Assembly: GCA_016124945.1 (NCBI GenBank) | Contig: WGMT01000065.1 | Location: forward strand, 1-64,000 | Source: a bacterium | Lineage (GTDB): Bacteria; Chloroflexota; Anaerolineae; Caldilineales; Caldilineaceae | Reading direction: 5' to 3' | Length of the DNA: 64,000 nucleotides | Shown: positions 53,319-61,513 of the stretch, piece by piece | Layout: each line of letters begins with the position of its first letter | Numbering within the stretch: position 1 is the stretch's first letter | The notes under the pieces: model-generated | Database searches by the model: none | The model's input: only the letters and a program-made list of their open reading frames with translations | Told to the model about the DNA's origin: nothing | Translations under genes and position numbers: made by a program

Positions 53319-54416
53319 CTACACCGACTGCGGGTAAAACGCCACACATACCGGCACGGGCACGTTGACTTCAATCCCTGCCGGTTCCAGCGCGCCGGTG
53401 GCGCGGTCGATGGAGAAGACGACGATGTTGTCTGTCTCCTGATTGGCGGCGAGCAGGAAGGTGCCGGTGGGATCAATGGCGAAGTTGCGTGGCGTGCGTC
53501 CGCGCGTCGACTCATGCCCCAACGCCGTCAACGTCCCGGTGACTTCGTCCACGGCGAAGATGGCGATGCTATCATGTCCACGGTTCGAGCCGTAGAGGAA
53601 GCGCCCAGATGGCGCGATGTGGATGTCGGCACAGGTGCTGTTGCCGTCCCAGCCGTCGGGGAGGGTGGAGATCGTCTGGAGTGGTGTAAAACTCACGGTA
53701 TCGGCATCGTAGGCGTAGGCCGTCACCGAGGATCCCATTTCGTTGATCACGTAGAAAAAGCGCCCGTTGGGGTGAAACTCAAAATGGCGTGGGCCAGCCC
53801 CAGCCGGCGTTTCGGCAAAAGGTGGATTGTGCGGCGTGAGTTTGCCCCGCGCCGGATCGAGATCGTAGATCATCACCTTGTCCATGCCCAGATCGGCCAC
53901 CAACGCAAAGCGGTTGTGCGGCGTCACGTTGATGGAGTGAGCGTGGGCCTGTTCTTGCCGTTTGGGATTGGGGCCACTGCCTTCGTGTTGCACTCGATCT
54001 GTGGGCGCAGAAAGGCTGCCGTCGGCCTTCACTTTGTAGACGGCCACATTGCCACCGCTGTAATTGGCCACGAGCACGGCCTGTCCTGTGGCGTCAACGC
54101 TGACGTAGCAGGGCGCGCCGCCGTGTGTCGGCTGCTGGTTGAGGAAGGTAAGATCGCCGCTTTCGGCGTCGATGTGGTAGGCGCTTACGGCGCCGCCGTC
54201 GATCCCGTTAAATTCTCCCACCTCGTTGACGGCGTAGAGCGTGTGCAGATCAGGGTGAATGGCGAGAAAAGAGGGGTTGTCCGTCTTGGCGACAACTTCC
54301 CCACCGCTTAACCGCCCCGAAGAGGGGTCCATGATAAAGCGGTAGATGCCCTCGCTTCCTCTGCGCGTGTACGTACCCACGTAGAACATCAACTTGCGTG
54401 CGCTGATTTCGGTCAT
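53319..54416 (-). CDS. lactonase-family beta-propeller protein (6-phosphogluconolactonase-like)
   Basis: 365 residues, no signal peptide. Seven-blade propeller of the YbhE/YkgB lactonase family: MFYVGTYTRRGSEGIYRF, NPSFLAIHPDLHTLYAVNE, GGAPCYVSVDATGQAVLVANYSGGNVAVY, AHAHSINVTPHNRFALVADLGMDKVMIY, GAGPRHFEFHPNGRFFYVINE, RTPRNFAIDPTGTFLLAANQ. The conserved His/Glu/Asp set of the family is present. It hydrolyses 6-phosphogluconolactone or a similar sugar lactone; exact substrate uncertain. Downstream of the ABC pair on the same strand, separated by a 135-base spacer with heptamers. Confidence 0.87.
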   Translation of the reverse strand: MTEISARKLMFYVGTYTRRGSEGIYRFIMDPSSGRLSGGEVVAKTDNPSFLAIHPDLHTLYAVNEVGEFNGIDGGAVSAYHIDAESGDLTFLNQQPTHGGAPCYVSVDATGQAVLVANYSGGNVAVYKVKADGSLSAPTDRVQHEGSGPNPKRQEQAHAHSINVTPHNRFALVADLGMDKVMIYDLDPARGKLTPHNPPFAETPAGAGPRHFEFHPNGRFFYVINEMGSSVTAYAYDADTVSFTPLQTISTLPDGWDGNSTCADIHIAPSGRFLYGSNRGHDSIAIFAVDEVTGTLTALGHESTRGRTPRNFAIDPTGTFLLAANQETDNIVVFSIDRATGALEPAGIEVNVPVPVCVAFYPQSV

Positions 54417-54446
54417 AAAAAATTCTCCGTTTTGGATATGAAAGAA

Positions 54447-54513
54447 GAATGATGAATAAAGAATGGGATGCTCGACGTGATCTCTGATTCATTCATTATT
54501 CTTCATTCATTGC
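54447..54513 (-). repeat. GAATGAT heptamer palindrome
   Basis: GAATGAT GAATAAA GAATGGG (54447-54467) faces GATTCAT TCATTAT TCTTCAT TCATTGC (54486-54513), an approximate inverted pair with an 18-base loop. It occupies the spacer between the ABC exporter gene and the lactonase gene, repeating the spacer design of the lacI operon with another word. Confidence 0.75.
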
Positions 54514-54551
54514 TTGAACCGAACCGATCCTAAGCCTATTCATCTCCTCTA

Positions 54552-56366
54552 CTATACCACCGCTTCCTCTGCATGCATGAGTTGATGTTCATGCAGTCGG
54601 GCGTAGTAGCCGTCATGTTGGAGCAGCTCGACGTGCGTGCCTTCTTCCACGATCTTCCCCCGCTCCATGACAATAATCCGATCGGCCCCGCGCACCGTGC
54701 TCAGCCTGTGCGCAATGACCACACTGGTACGCGATTTTAAGATGCGTTCCAGCCCTTCCTGGATGATGGCCTCGGTGGCGGTGTCGATGCTACTGGTGGC
54801 TTCGTCGAGCACGAGGATACCTTGCGGGCAGAGGACCAACGCACGTGTCAGCGCCAGAAGTTGGCGCTGTCCTTGTGAAAGGTTGGCCCCGCCCGGTAGC
54901 ACGTGGAAATCGTACGTCCCAGGCAACTGTTCGATGAAGCGGGCGGCGTTGGTGAACTCGGCCGCGCGATGCATCTCCTCGTCGCTTACGTCGTCGTAGA
55001 GGCGAATGTTGTGGCTGATCGTCCCTTCCAGGCAGACCGGATCCTGGGGGACGACGGCCACGGCTTTGCGCAGTTTGAGCAGATCGACGTTGCGGATGTC
55101 CACGCCGTCGAGGAAGATCTGCCCGGCGGTGGGATCGTAGTGGCGGGCCAACAGGCTGACCATGCTCGACTTCCCCGCGCCGGTGGCGCCCACAATGGCA
55201 ATCGACTGCCCGGCAGGGATGGTGAGGTCGATGCCGCGCAACACCGGCTCATCGGGTACGTAAGAGAACTCCACATGCCGGAATTCGATTTCCCCGCGCA
55301 GTGGGCTCGGCAGCGGCTGTGGCTGTTCTGGGTTGCGGATTGCCGGTTCCGTCTGCATCATGTTGTAGATGCGTTCGGCTGCGCCCAGCGCGATCTGGAT
55401 CGTGTTGTACTCTTGTGAAAGGCGCAAAATCGGTTGGAAGGCGCGTTCCGTGTATTGGACAAACGCCACCAGCACCCCCAGGGTCGCCCATTCGGCCAAC
55501 ACACCGCGACCACCGGCATAGAGGATCAACCCCATGCTAATGGCCGAGAGCATTTCAAGCACAGCCAGGAAGACGGCGCTGTGCTTGCGTAAACTGATCA
55601 ACGCCTGCCGGTAGCGGCTGTTGTAGATATCGAACTCTTGCTCGCTCTCCTGTTCACGCCCGAAGAGCTGCACCACCGTCATGGCGTGGATGTGTTCGTT
55701 GAGGAAGGCGCTGATACGCGCCATCGCCGACCGCTCGCCGCCCGAAGAGGCCCGAATGCGGCTGCGAAAGTACATTGTGGTCGCCGCCACCAACGGCAGC
55801 ACTGCCAGCGCGATCAGCGCCAGCTTCCAGTTCGTTGCTAGCATCACCCAGATAATGGCGATGAGCGTCACCCCTTCCACCAGGATCACCACAATGCTGG
55901 TCGAGAGGACGGCGTTGACGCTGTCGATGTCGCTGGTAAGGCGGGAGATCAGGTCGCCGGTTGGGGTTTTGGTGATGAAGCCATGATCCTGTTTGAAGAT
56001 GTGGTTAAAGAGCTTGGAACGCAGATCTGCCAAGGCGCGCTGCCCTGCCTGTTGCAGTGCAAAGGTGTAGAAAAGGGTCAGCACAAAAAGCGCCAGCGCG
56101 GTGACACCGTAGATCACGGCCAATTGCCAGAGAATGCGCGTATTGCCGTCTTGAATTGGGCCGTCGATGGCCTGTTGCAGCAGGTAGGGCGGCACTACGT
56201 TCAGCGACGCCACCCCTAGCATCAGCACCATCGCCAGGATCAACCACCACTTGTACGGAGAAAGTGAACCGGCCAGCAGTTTGAAGAGCGCCGTGTCTTG
56301 GCTGGCAGTCTGCTCTTCGACCTTTTTCTGGGCCTGCTTTTCGGCTTTATTCCGTTTACCCCACAT
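54552..56366 (-). CDS. ABC exporter half-transporter B (catalytic site intact)
   Basis: 604 residues from the ATG at 56366; the frame further upstream is a shadow of its partner. Lys/Gln-rich start, six transmembrane helices, then the ATPase domain: Walker A GATGAGKSS, Walker B ILVLDEATSSID with catalytic E522, H-loop H553. The signature is LSQGQ rather than LSGGQ. It forms a heterodimer with the upstream partner, whose gene end it overlaps by 11 bases. In heterodimeric exporters (TM287/288, BmrCD, LmrCD) the half with intact Glu pairs with a degenerate half, exactly as here. Substrate unknown: drugs or lipids. Confidence 0.92.
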   Translation of the reverse strand: MWGKRNKAEKQAQKKVEEQTASQDTALFKLLAGSLSPYKWWLILAMVLMLGVASLNVVPPYLLQQAIDGPIQDGNTRILWQLAVIYGVTALALFVLTLFYTFALQQAGQRALADLRSKLFNHIFKQDHGFITKTPTGDLISRLTSDIDSVNAVLSTSIVVILVEGVTLIAIIWVMLATNWKLALIALAVLPLVAATTMYFRSRIRASSGGERSAMARISAFLNEHIHAMTVVQLFGREQESEQEFDIYNSRYRQALISLRKHSAVFLAVLEMLSAISMGLILYAGGRGVLAEWATLGVLVAFVQYTERAFQPILRLSQEYNTIQIALGAAERIYNMMQTEPAIRNPEQPQPLPSPLRGEIEFRHVEFSYVPDEPVLRGIDLTIPAGQSIAIVGATGAGKSSMVSLLARHYDPTAGQIFLDGVDIRNVDLLKLRKAVAVVPQDPVCLEGTISHNIRLYDDVSDEEMHRAAEFTNAARFIEQLPGTYDFHVLPGGANLSQGQRQLLALTRALVLCPQGILVLDEATSSIDTATEAIIQEGLERILKSRTSVVIAHRLSTVRGADRIIVMERGKIVEEGTHVELLQHDGYYARLHEHQLMHAEEAVV

Positions 56367-58107
56367 GCGTCGCCTCCTCAGCCTGTTCGATCTCACGGTG
56401 ATACATTTCGGCGTATTTCCCGTTGCGTTGGAGCAGTGCGGTGTGGGTGCCTCGTTCCACGATGCGCCCTTCTTCAAGCACAATGATCTGGTCAGCGTCC
56501 TGTACGGCGGCGATGCGCTGGCTCACAATCAGGCTGGTGCGTTTGCCACCGCTGTCGCGCAATGCGCCGATGATCTCGGCGGAGGTCTTCATGTCTACGC
56601 TGGCGAGGGCGTCATCCAACAAGAGGATGCGCGGTTCGCGCACAAGGGCACGGGCGATGGCGGTGCGCTGACGCTGTCCACCCGAGAGGGTGGTGCCACG
56701 CTCGCCCACAGGGCTATCCAATCCTTTGGGCAGTTGGGGTAAATCGTTGGCAAGGCGCGACTGTTGCAGCGCCCGATCAATCTGTGAATCCGGTGGGTCG
56801 GGGATACCCAGGGCAATATTCCCTCGTAACGGCATGCTGAAGAGGAGTGTCTCTTGTGGCACATAGATGACGGTATGGCGCAGCGTCGACAATTTCAACC
56901 GGCGCAGGTCGTAGCCGTCGATCAGCACGCCGCCTTCGTCGGGATCGTGGATGCGCCCGAGCAGACTGATCAACATACTCTTGCCCGAGCCGGTCGGCCC
57001 TACAATGCCCAACGTCGAACCGGCAGGGACATCGAGGTTGATGTTGCGCAGGACCCAGCGTTCCTGGTCCTCGGCGTAGACGCCGACATTCTCGAAGCGG
57101 ATACTACCCTGGAGCGGTGGGTCTTCGGCGTCGGGGGAGTCAACGATTTTGGGCCAACGGTGTAGGACTTCCCCAATGCGGCCGGAGGCGGCGCTGCCCT
57201 GTTGCAGGCGTTCAAAGGCGCTGGTGATCTGATGCGCGCCGTTGTTGAGTAGCCCCAGGTAGACGATAAACTGTACGTACTCGCCGATGGTCAACTGTCC
57301 ATCAATAATGAGCAGCCCACCAATGAGCACCACCAACGTCGCCGAAATACGCACCATCAGGCTGGGGATAGGCGAAATCAACCCCGAACGCCAAACGAAG
57401 TGCAACTGTGTGTCCACATATTTCTGGTTGGCTTCTTGGAAGGCGGCGCCCACCGCCGGTTGCTGGGCATAGGCCACGATCATGCGGGCGGCGTTGAGGT
57501 GTTCTTGGGCGAACTCGGAGAGTTTGCCCATCTCCTGTTGCACACGGGTGAAACTGTCTTCGAGCACCGGCCCCAGGCGTAATTGAAAAGCAATGCTTAC
57601 CAGCAGCATGATCACCACCATCAGCGCCAATTGCCAGTTGGTCCACGCCATCAGGGCGCAGCCGATGAGCAAGAGGAAAAGCGCGTGGATCGCCATCTGG
57701 AAGCCGGCACTGTAGAATCGCCAGATGTAGATGAAGTCGCTGGTGGAGCGAGAGAGCAGATCGCCGGTGCCGTACTGTTGGCGTGTCTCTTGATCAAAGA
57801 GCAGCAGCCGGTGGAAGAGATCGTTGCTCATGCGGTAGGTGATGCCGGCGGCAATTTCACCTGTCAACATGCGCAGGGCGTAGCGGAAAATCGTTACGAA
57901 GACGGCCAGTCCCACCAATCCTAGTGAGTACAACGCCAGTTTGTTGGCGCTGAGGCCGGTGGTGAGATCGTCAATTGCCCAGCCCAGAAGCGTAGGGCTA
58001 AACGCGCTGGCTGCCGCACCGATTAGCGCGTAAAGTGTGCCCAAAAACAGGTGGCCGTAGTAGGGCCGCATGTAGGGCAACAGGAAATCTAATCCTCTGT
58101 GTTTCAT
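56356..58107 (-). CDS. ABC exporter half-transporter A (degenerate catalytic site)
   Basis: 583 residues, GGGAG before the ATG. Six transmembrane helices (LLPYMRPYYGHLFLGTLYALIGAA onwards) and an ATPase domain with Walker A GPTGSGKSM and canonical LSGGQRQR. The Walker B ends LLLDD, with D499 in place of the catalytic Glu, and the switch His is Q530 (VSQR). Both changes are the known marks of the degenerate site in heterodimeric ABC exporters; its own LSGGQ completes the active site formed with the partner. First gene of the pair; it has a promoter and an attenuator-like hairpin upstream. Confidence 0.92.
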   Translation of the reverse strand: MKHRGLDFLLPYMRPYYGHLFLGTLYALIGAAASAFSPTLLGWAIDDLTTGLSANKLALYSLGLVGLAVFVTIFRYALRMLTGEIAAGITYRMSNDLFHRLLLFDQETRQQYGTGDLLSRSTSDFIYIWRFYSAGFQMAIHALFLLLIGCALMAWTNWQLALMVVIMLLVSIAFQLRLGPVLEDSFTRVQQEMGKLSEFAQEHLNAARMIVAYAQQPAVGAAFQEANQKYVDTQLHFVWRSGLISPIPSLMVRISATLVVLIGGLLIIDGQLTIGEYVQFIVYLGLLNNGAHQITSAFERLQQGSAASGRIGEVLHRWPKIVDSPDAEDPPLQGSIRFENVGVYAEDQERWVLRNINLDVPAGSTLGIVGPTGSGKSMLISLLGRIHDPDEGGVLIDGYDLRRLKLSTLRHTVIYVPQETLLFSMPLRGNIALGIPDPPDSQIDRALQQSRLANDLPQLPKGLDSPVGERGTTLSGGQRQRTAIARALVREPRILLLDDALASVDMKTSAEIIGALRDSGGKRTSLIVSQRIAAVQDADQIIVLEEGRIVERGTHTALLQRNGKYAEMYHREIEQAEEATHVG

Positions 58108-58182
58108 GACAAGCTCCCGCGGAAGACGCGCCGGTGGGATTCGGCATCTCTGGTGTGTATGAAACGGTGATGTGTATTAAAC

Positions 58183-58204
58183 AAAAAAGGCCCGGCAAGC
58201 GGGC
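58183..58204 (-). terminator. attenuator-like terminator in the ABC exporter leader
   Basis: On the minus strand GCCCG-CTTGC-CGGGC is followed by CTTTTTT (complement of 58183-58204). It lies between the promoter (58223) and the exporter start (58107), so most transcripts would stop unless read-through is induced. Confidence 0.65.
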
Positions 58205-58222
58205 TGCTCGTGATGGATCTAC

Positions 58223-58251
58223 AGTATACCCGATGTGGAAGGGACGAGCAA
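58223..58251 (-). promoter_or_regulatory. promoter of the ABC exporter pair
   Basis: The minus strand reads TTGCTC (58246-58251), 17 bases, TATACT (58223-58228). Predicted start near 58216, giving a leader of about 110 nt that contains the hairpin at 58183-58204. Confidence 0.65.
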
Positions 58252-58304
58252 AACCGCTTCAGTAACCCTGGTATACACACCACCGATCACCACGGAAATT
58301 CAAC

Positions 58305-58334
58305 TTGCACCCCCCATTACCTACGTGCTATACT
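58305..58334 (+). promoter_or_regulatory. promoter of the msmK/ugpC-type ATPase gene
   Basis: TTGCAC (58305-58310), 18 bases, TATACT (58329-58334) with a TG extension (TGCTATACT). Transcription would start near 58341, leaving a leader of about 328 nt. Confidence 0.7.
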
Positions 58335-58668
58335 CTAGCCGCCATCTAATGGCATATGCGTCCGCTCCCCTTCCCCGAGGACGCTTCGCTTCCCGCCTGA
58401 GTCGCCGACTCACATGAAAACCGTATAGCCGGTAGGAGGTGCGCTGACCCACGAATTTATCGTGTTGCTTATGTTTTGCTACACCTATCCTCTGTTTTTT
58501 CTGTTTTCGACTCTTGTGCCTCTGAACTGGGCGGTATAGGCAATGAGCCCCACCAGGTTTGTCTGGAGTGATTGCTCGCCCCATTCCTGGTGACCGAACA
58601 TTTCTGCCGGTTGAGCAGGCATACAGCGGCATCCTCATGATGCCATTCCAAAGGAGCAAAGATCTACA
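58335..58668 (+). other. long structured leader before the sugar ATPase gene
   Basis: No convincing ORF. At its 5' end are three successive hairpins: GCCAT-CTA-ATGGC (58341-58353), GCGTCC / GGACGC (58358-58363 with 58379-58384), TGAGTC-GCC-GACTCA (58398-58412). I could not match it to a known riboswitch, 6S, tmRNA, SRP or RNase P RNA. It ends at AAAGGAG (58650-58656). Confidence 0.5.
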
Positions 58669-59775
58669 ATGGCAAGTGTAACCTACGAACATGTTTACAA
58701 ACGCTTCGGCGACGTTGTGGCGGTGAATGATCTTTCTATTCACGTCGAAGACAAGGAATTTTTGGTCTTCGTCGGCCCGTCCGGCTGTGGCAAGACCACC
58801 AGCCTGCGCCTGTTGGCTGGGCTCGAAGAGATTAGCGACGGCCAGATCCTCATCGGTGATCGTGTTGTCAATGACGTGCCGCCCAAGGACCGCGACATTG
58901 CGATGGTCTTCCAGAGCTACGCGCTCTACCCGCACATGAGTGTCTACGACAACATGGCCTTCGGCCTTAAGTTGCGCAAGACACCCAAGGCCGAGATCGA
59001 GCAGCGTGTACGCGAAGCCGGCCAGATCCTGGGTATTGAGCATCTGCTTGATCGCAAGCCGAAGCAGCTCTCCGGTGGTCAGCGTCAGCGCGTCGCGGTG
59101 GGTCGCGCCATCGTGCGTGAACCTGCCGTCTTCCTCTTCGACGAGCCGCTGTCGAACCTGGACGCCAAACTGCGTGTTCAGACACGCGCCGAGATTTCCA
59201 AGTTGCACAAACGCCTCGCCACCACTTTCATCTACGTGACCCACGACCAGGTCGAAGCCATGACCATGGCTTCCCGCATCGCCGTCATGAAGGATGGCCT
59301 TTTGCAGCAGATCGACTCGCCGCAAAACCTCTACGATCACCCCAACAACGTCTTCGTAGGTGGTTTTATCGGTAGCCCAAGCATGAACTTCTTCGATGCA
59401 ACGCTCGTAGAGAGCGACGGCAAGCTGGAGATCAACACCGGTGGCTTCCGCCTGGAAGTGCCGGGCGAAAAGGCCACTGAATGGCGCGCCTACAAGGGCA
59501 AAGAGGTTATCTTCGGTATTCGCCCCGAAGACATCCACTCCAAGGAATTCGCGCCCCCCGGCATTCTTGAATCGGACACTACCGCCAAAGTGGACGTCAC
59601 CGAGTTGATGGGCAATGAAATCTTCCTTTACTGCATGAGCAAGGACAACAAGCAATTCATCGCCCGTGTTGACCCGCGTGTCCGTGTCACCAGTGGTGAT
59701 CAGATCAACCTTGCCATCAACATGGCCAACGCCCACATCTTCGATCCGAAGACAGAGGTTTCGTTGGCGGGGTAA
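58669..59775 (+). CDS. msmK: sugar ABC transporter ATP-binding protein (MsmK/UgpC/MalK type)
   Basis: 368 residues, with AAAGGAG 12 nt before the ATG. N-terminal ATPase: Walker A GPSGCGKTT, Q-loop AMVFQSYALYPHMSVYDNM, signature LSGGQRQRVAVGRA, Walker B VFLFDEPLSNLDAKLR, switch His in VTHDQVEAMTMA. C-terminal MalK-like OB/TOBE domain (FIGSPSMNFFDATLV, FGIRPEDIH). It stands alone, as do the shared ATPases that power several CUT1 sugar importers, and the importer at 7572-11056 lacks an ATPase. The pairing is inference from that absence. Followed by a strong terminator. Confidence 0.93.
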   Translation: MASVTYEHVYKRFGDVVAVNDLSIHVEDKEFLVFVGPSGCGKTTSLRLLAGLEEISDGQILIGDRVVNDVPPKDRDIAMVFQSYALYPHMSVYDNMAFGLKLRKTPKAEIEQRVREAGQILGIEHLLDRKPKQLSGGQRQRVAVGRAIVREPAVFLFDEPLSNLDAKLRVQTRAEISKLHKRLATTFIYVTHDQVEAMTMASRIAVMKDGLLQQIDSPQNLYDHPNNVFVGGFIGSPSMNFFDATLVESDGKLEINTGGFRLEVPGEKATEWRAYKGKEVIFGIRPEDIHSKEFAPPGILESDTTAKVDVTELMGNEIFLYCMSKDNKQFIARVDPRVRVTSGDQINLAINMANAHIFDPKTEVSLAG

Positions 59776-59793
59776 GGGTGTAACGCGTAACTC

Positions 59794-59829
59794 AAAAAAC
59801 GTCGAAGGAATATTCCCTCGACGTTTTTT
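59794..59829 (+). terminator. msmK terminator
   Basis: A 12-bp stem (59794-59805 with 59818-59829) with an inner GGAATATTCC palindrome and a T6 run at its 3' foot, 18 bases after the stop codon. Confidence 0.9.
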
Positions 59830-60176
59830 ATTGGGGAATTTTTATTTAGCAGATCCAAGCCAAGGAGAAATGGTTTCGGGCTTTTGGGGCGCTGCCGAAT
59901 GAGTTTCCTCGCATAATTCTGCTCAAACAAGAACAGTCGCTCAAACTCGGCCTCAAGAACAAAATAAGTGTGGCTGAGACTACTTGTCACCCCCCCCACT
60001 TTTCTGTAGAATGAATTATCAACATTCTATGTAATACTTTGGCTCCACCTCGTGCAAAAACTAATTGCGCCGATGAATTGACAGCGTAGACAGGTTCAAA
60101 GGGTGCTGATGAGACAGTGAACCAAATCCGATGGGCCAATCGCATTGCCTTTTCTTGTCGGTGAGGAGTGTATCGT
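59830..60176 (+). other. intergenic region before the GNAT-like gene
   Basis: No gene or clear promoter. The only structure noted is TAGAATG-9 nt-CATTCTA (60007-60029), a 7-bp inverted repeat that could be a regulator site. Base composition is more AT-rich than in the flanking genes. Confidence 0.5.
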
Positions 60177-61286
60177 TTGGCAATTCGCCCGTTCACACTT
60201 GGCGATGTCGTTCTGCTCCAACGTTTGGGCAGACATGCAACACAACTGCACATTGAGAAGACCTTATTGCAGCCCCGTTCCAGCATGTGGGATGCTTTAC
60301 GAACCGCGCTCCCGTGGGGCAGCGGCCCTTGCATGACGTACGTGCTGCGCCAGGAAGAAAATGGTCTCGCTCGTGCCGGTTTTCTGCAGATCGAAGTTCG
60401 GCCTGAGCGCACAGAAGCAGATGTGGTCCTCTTGACCCCGGCCCTCGCCGCTCCGCAAGGACATCCCGCCATCTGGCAAAAGTTGCTCTCCCAAAGCATT
60501 CAAGACCTCACCGATCGTCGCATTGCGCGGCTCTTCGCTGATATACCTGATCAACCACTTGTTGTCAATACGTTCAAACAAGCCGGTTTTCAGCTCTATG
60601 CCCGCGAGACAATCTGGCGGTTGGCTGTGCTGCCTGCTCATTGGTCTTTGCCCAGCGCCGCCCCAATTCGTTTGCTCCACCCTGAAGACGGCTGGCACCT
60701 TACCCGGCTCTACAACCGTATCACACCATCTCACGTGCGCCAGGCCGAGGGATCGCTTGCAATCAACGAAAAAGAGTATGTGGACAGCCTCACCTGTCCG
60801 ATCCTGGTGGATGATCTGGGTTTACCGCGCACTCAGTTTGTGCTGGATGGCAAAGATGGCCTCGATGGCTGTGTTCAGATTATCTGGGGGCGATTGGGCA
60901 CCTGGATTCGGCTGTGGACGGACACCAACAATCCCAATACCGAGGCCATTCATCATCTGCTCCGCTACGCGCTTTCTGAAGTGGTAGAGGATCAAAGCAC
61001 CCATCCTGTCTATATTTCGGTGCGTGAATACCAGCGTGGCATGGAGTCGATCCTGGCCGACTACAGCTTTGCACCGTTTACTGATCGGGCGCGAGTGGTG
61101 CGCAACATCTGGCAGTGGGCCTATCGTCCAGTGAAAGCCCATTCACCGGCGCTGGAAAGTGTCCACGAAGCCGTGCCTGGCTCGCTCGCCATTCCCAAAG
61201 CAGTGCGCCGTCGCAACCGTCGCATGGCGATCGCACCGGCTGTTGCTCCCGTCGAAGAGAAAGACGAGCGTTTTTTGCCCCGTTAA
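60177..61286 (+). CDS. GNAT-like acetyltransferase-fold protein
   Basis: About 370 residues. A TTG at 60177 is preferred: GAGGAG (60163-60168) is then 8 nt away, while a GTG at 60168 would overlap it. LAIRPFTLGDVVLLQRLGRH is the classical beta-1/alpha-1 start of an acetyltransferase fold, and a second similar unit begins at about residue 160 (APIRLLHPEDGWHLTRLYNRI), suggesting two tandem GNAT-like halves. A clear acetyl-CoA loop (Q/RxxGxG/A) is not evident, so activity is uncertain. The basic C-terminus (KAVRRRNRRMAIAPA) may contact nucleic acid. Unknown role; just upstream of the Ycf45-like gene on the same strand. Confidence 0.65.
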   Translation: MAIRPFTLGDVVLLQRLGRHATQLHIEKTLLQPRSSMWDALRTALPWGSGPCMTYVLRQEENGLARAGFLQIEVRPERTEADVVLLTPALAAPQGHPAIWQKLLSQSIQDLTDRRIARLFADIPDQPLVVNTFKQAGFQLYARETIWRLAVLPAHWSLPSAAPIRLLHPEDGWHLTRLYNRITPSHVRQAEGSLAINEKEYVDSLTCPILVDDLGLPRTQFVLDGKDGLDGCVQIIWGRLGTWIRLWTDTNNPNTEAIHHLLRYALSEVVEDQSTHPVYISVREYQRGMESILADYSFAPFTDRARVVRNIWQWAYRPVKAHSPALESVHEAVPGSLAIPKAVRRRNRRMAIAPAVAPVEEKDERFLPR

Positions 61287-61513
61287 CAATTTACTATGCA
61301 CCCGATAACGTCTTGTGAACACTGTCGGCGCATATTAAATAGTTGAATCTATTCGTTGAACCTAAATCGTCACCACATGAAAGGCGGTGTGATATGAAGA
61401 GAATACAGGGCCGGCGGAACCTCCACCGCCTTCTGCACGTATAGGAAGAACAGCCAAAGTTTATCCGGCAGCACGTGCTGCCTAGCCTGGTGCTGTAGAG
61501 ACCAACAACCATT
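61287..61513 (+). promoter_or_regulatory. upstream region of the R3H ATPase gene, with 16-bp palindrome
   Basis: GGCAGCACGTGCTGCC (61467-61482) is a perfect 16-bp palindrome 31 bases before the start codon, a good candidate operator. A hairpin GGCGG-8 nt-CCGCC lies near 61413-61430. There is no obvious Shine-Dalgarno before ATG 61514. Confidence 0.5.

Noticed and set aside
58335..58500. 6S RNA, tmRNA, SRP RNA, RNase P RNA or c-di-GMP riboswitch
   Set aside because: None of the diagnostic sequences of these RNAs is present; only simple hairpins are seen.
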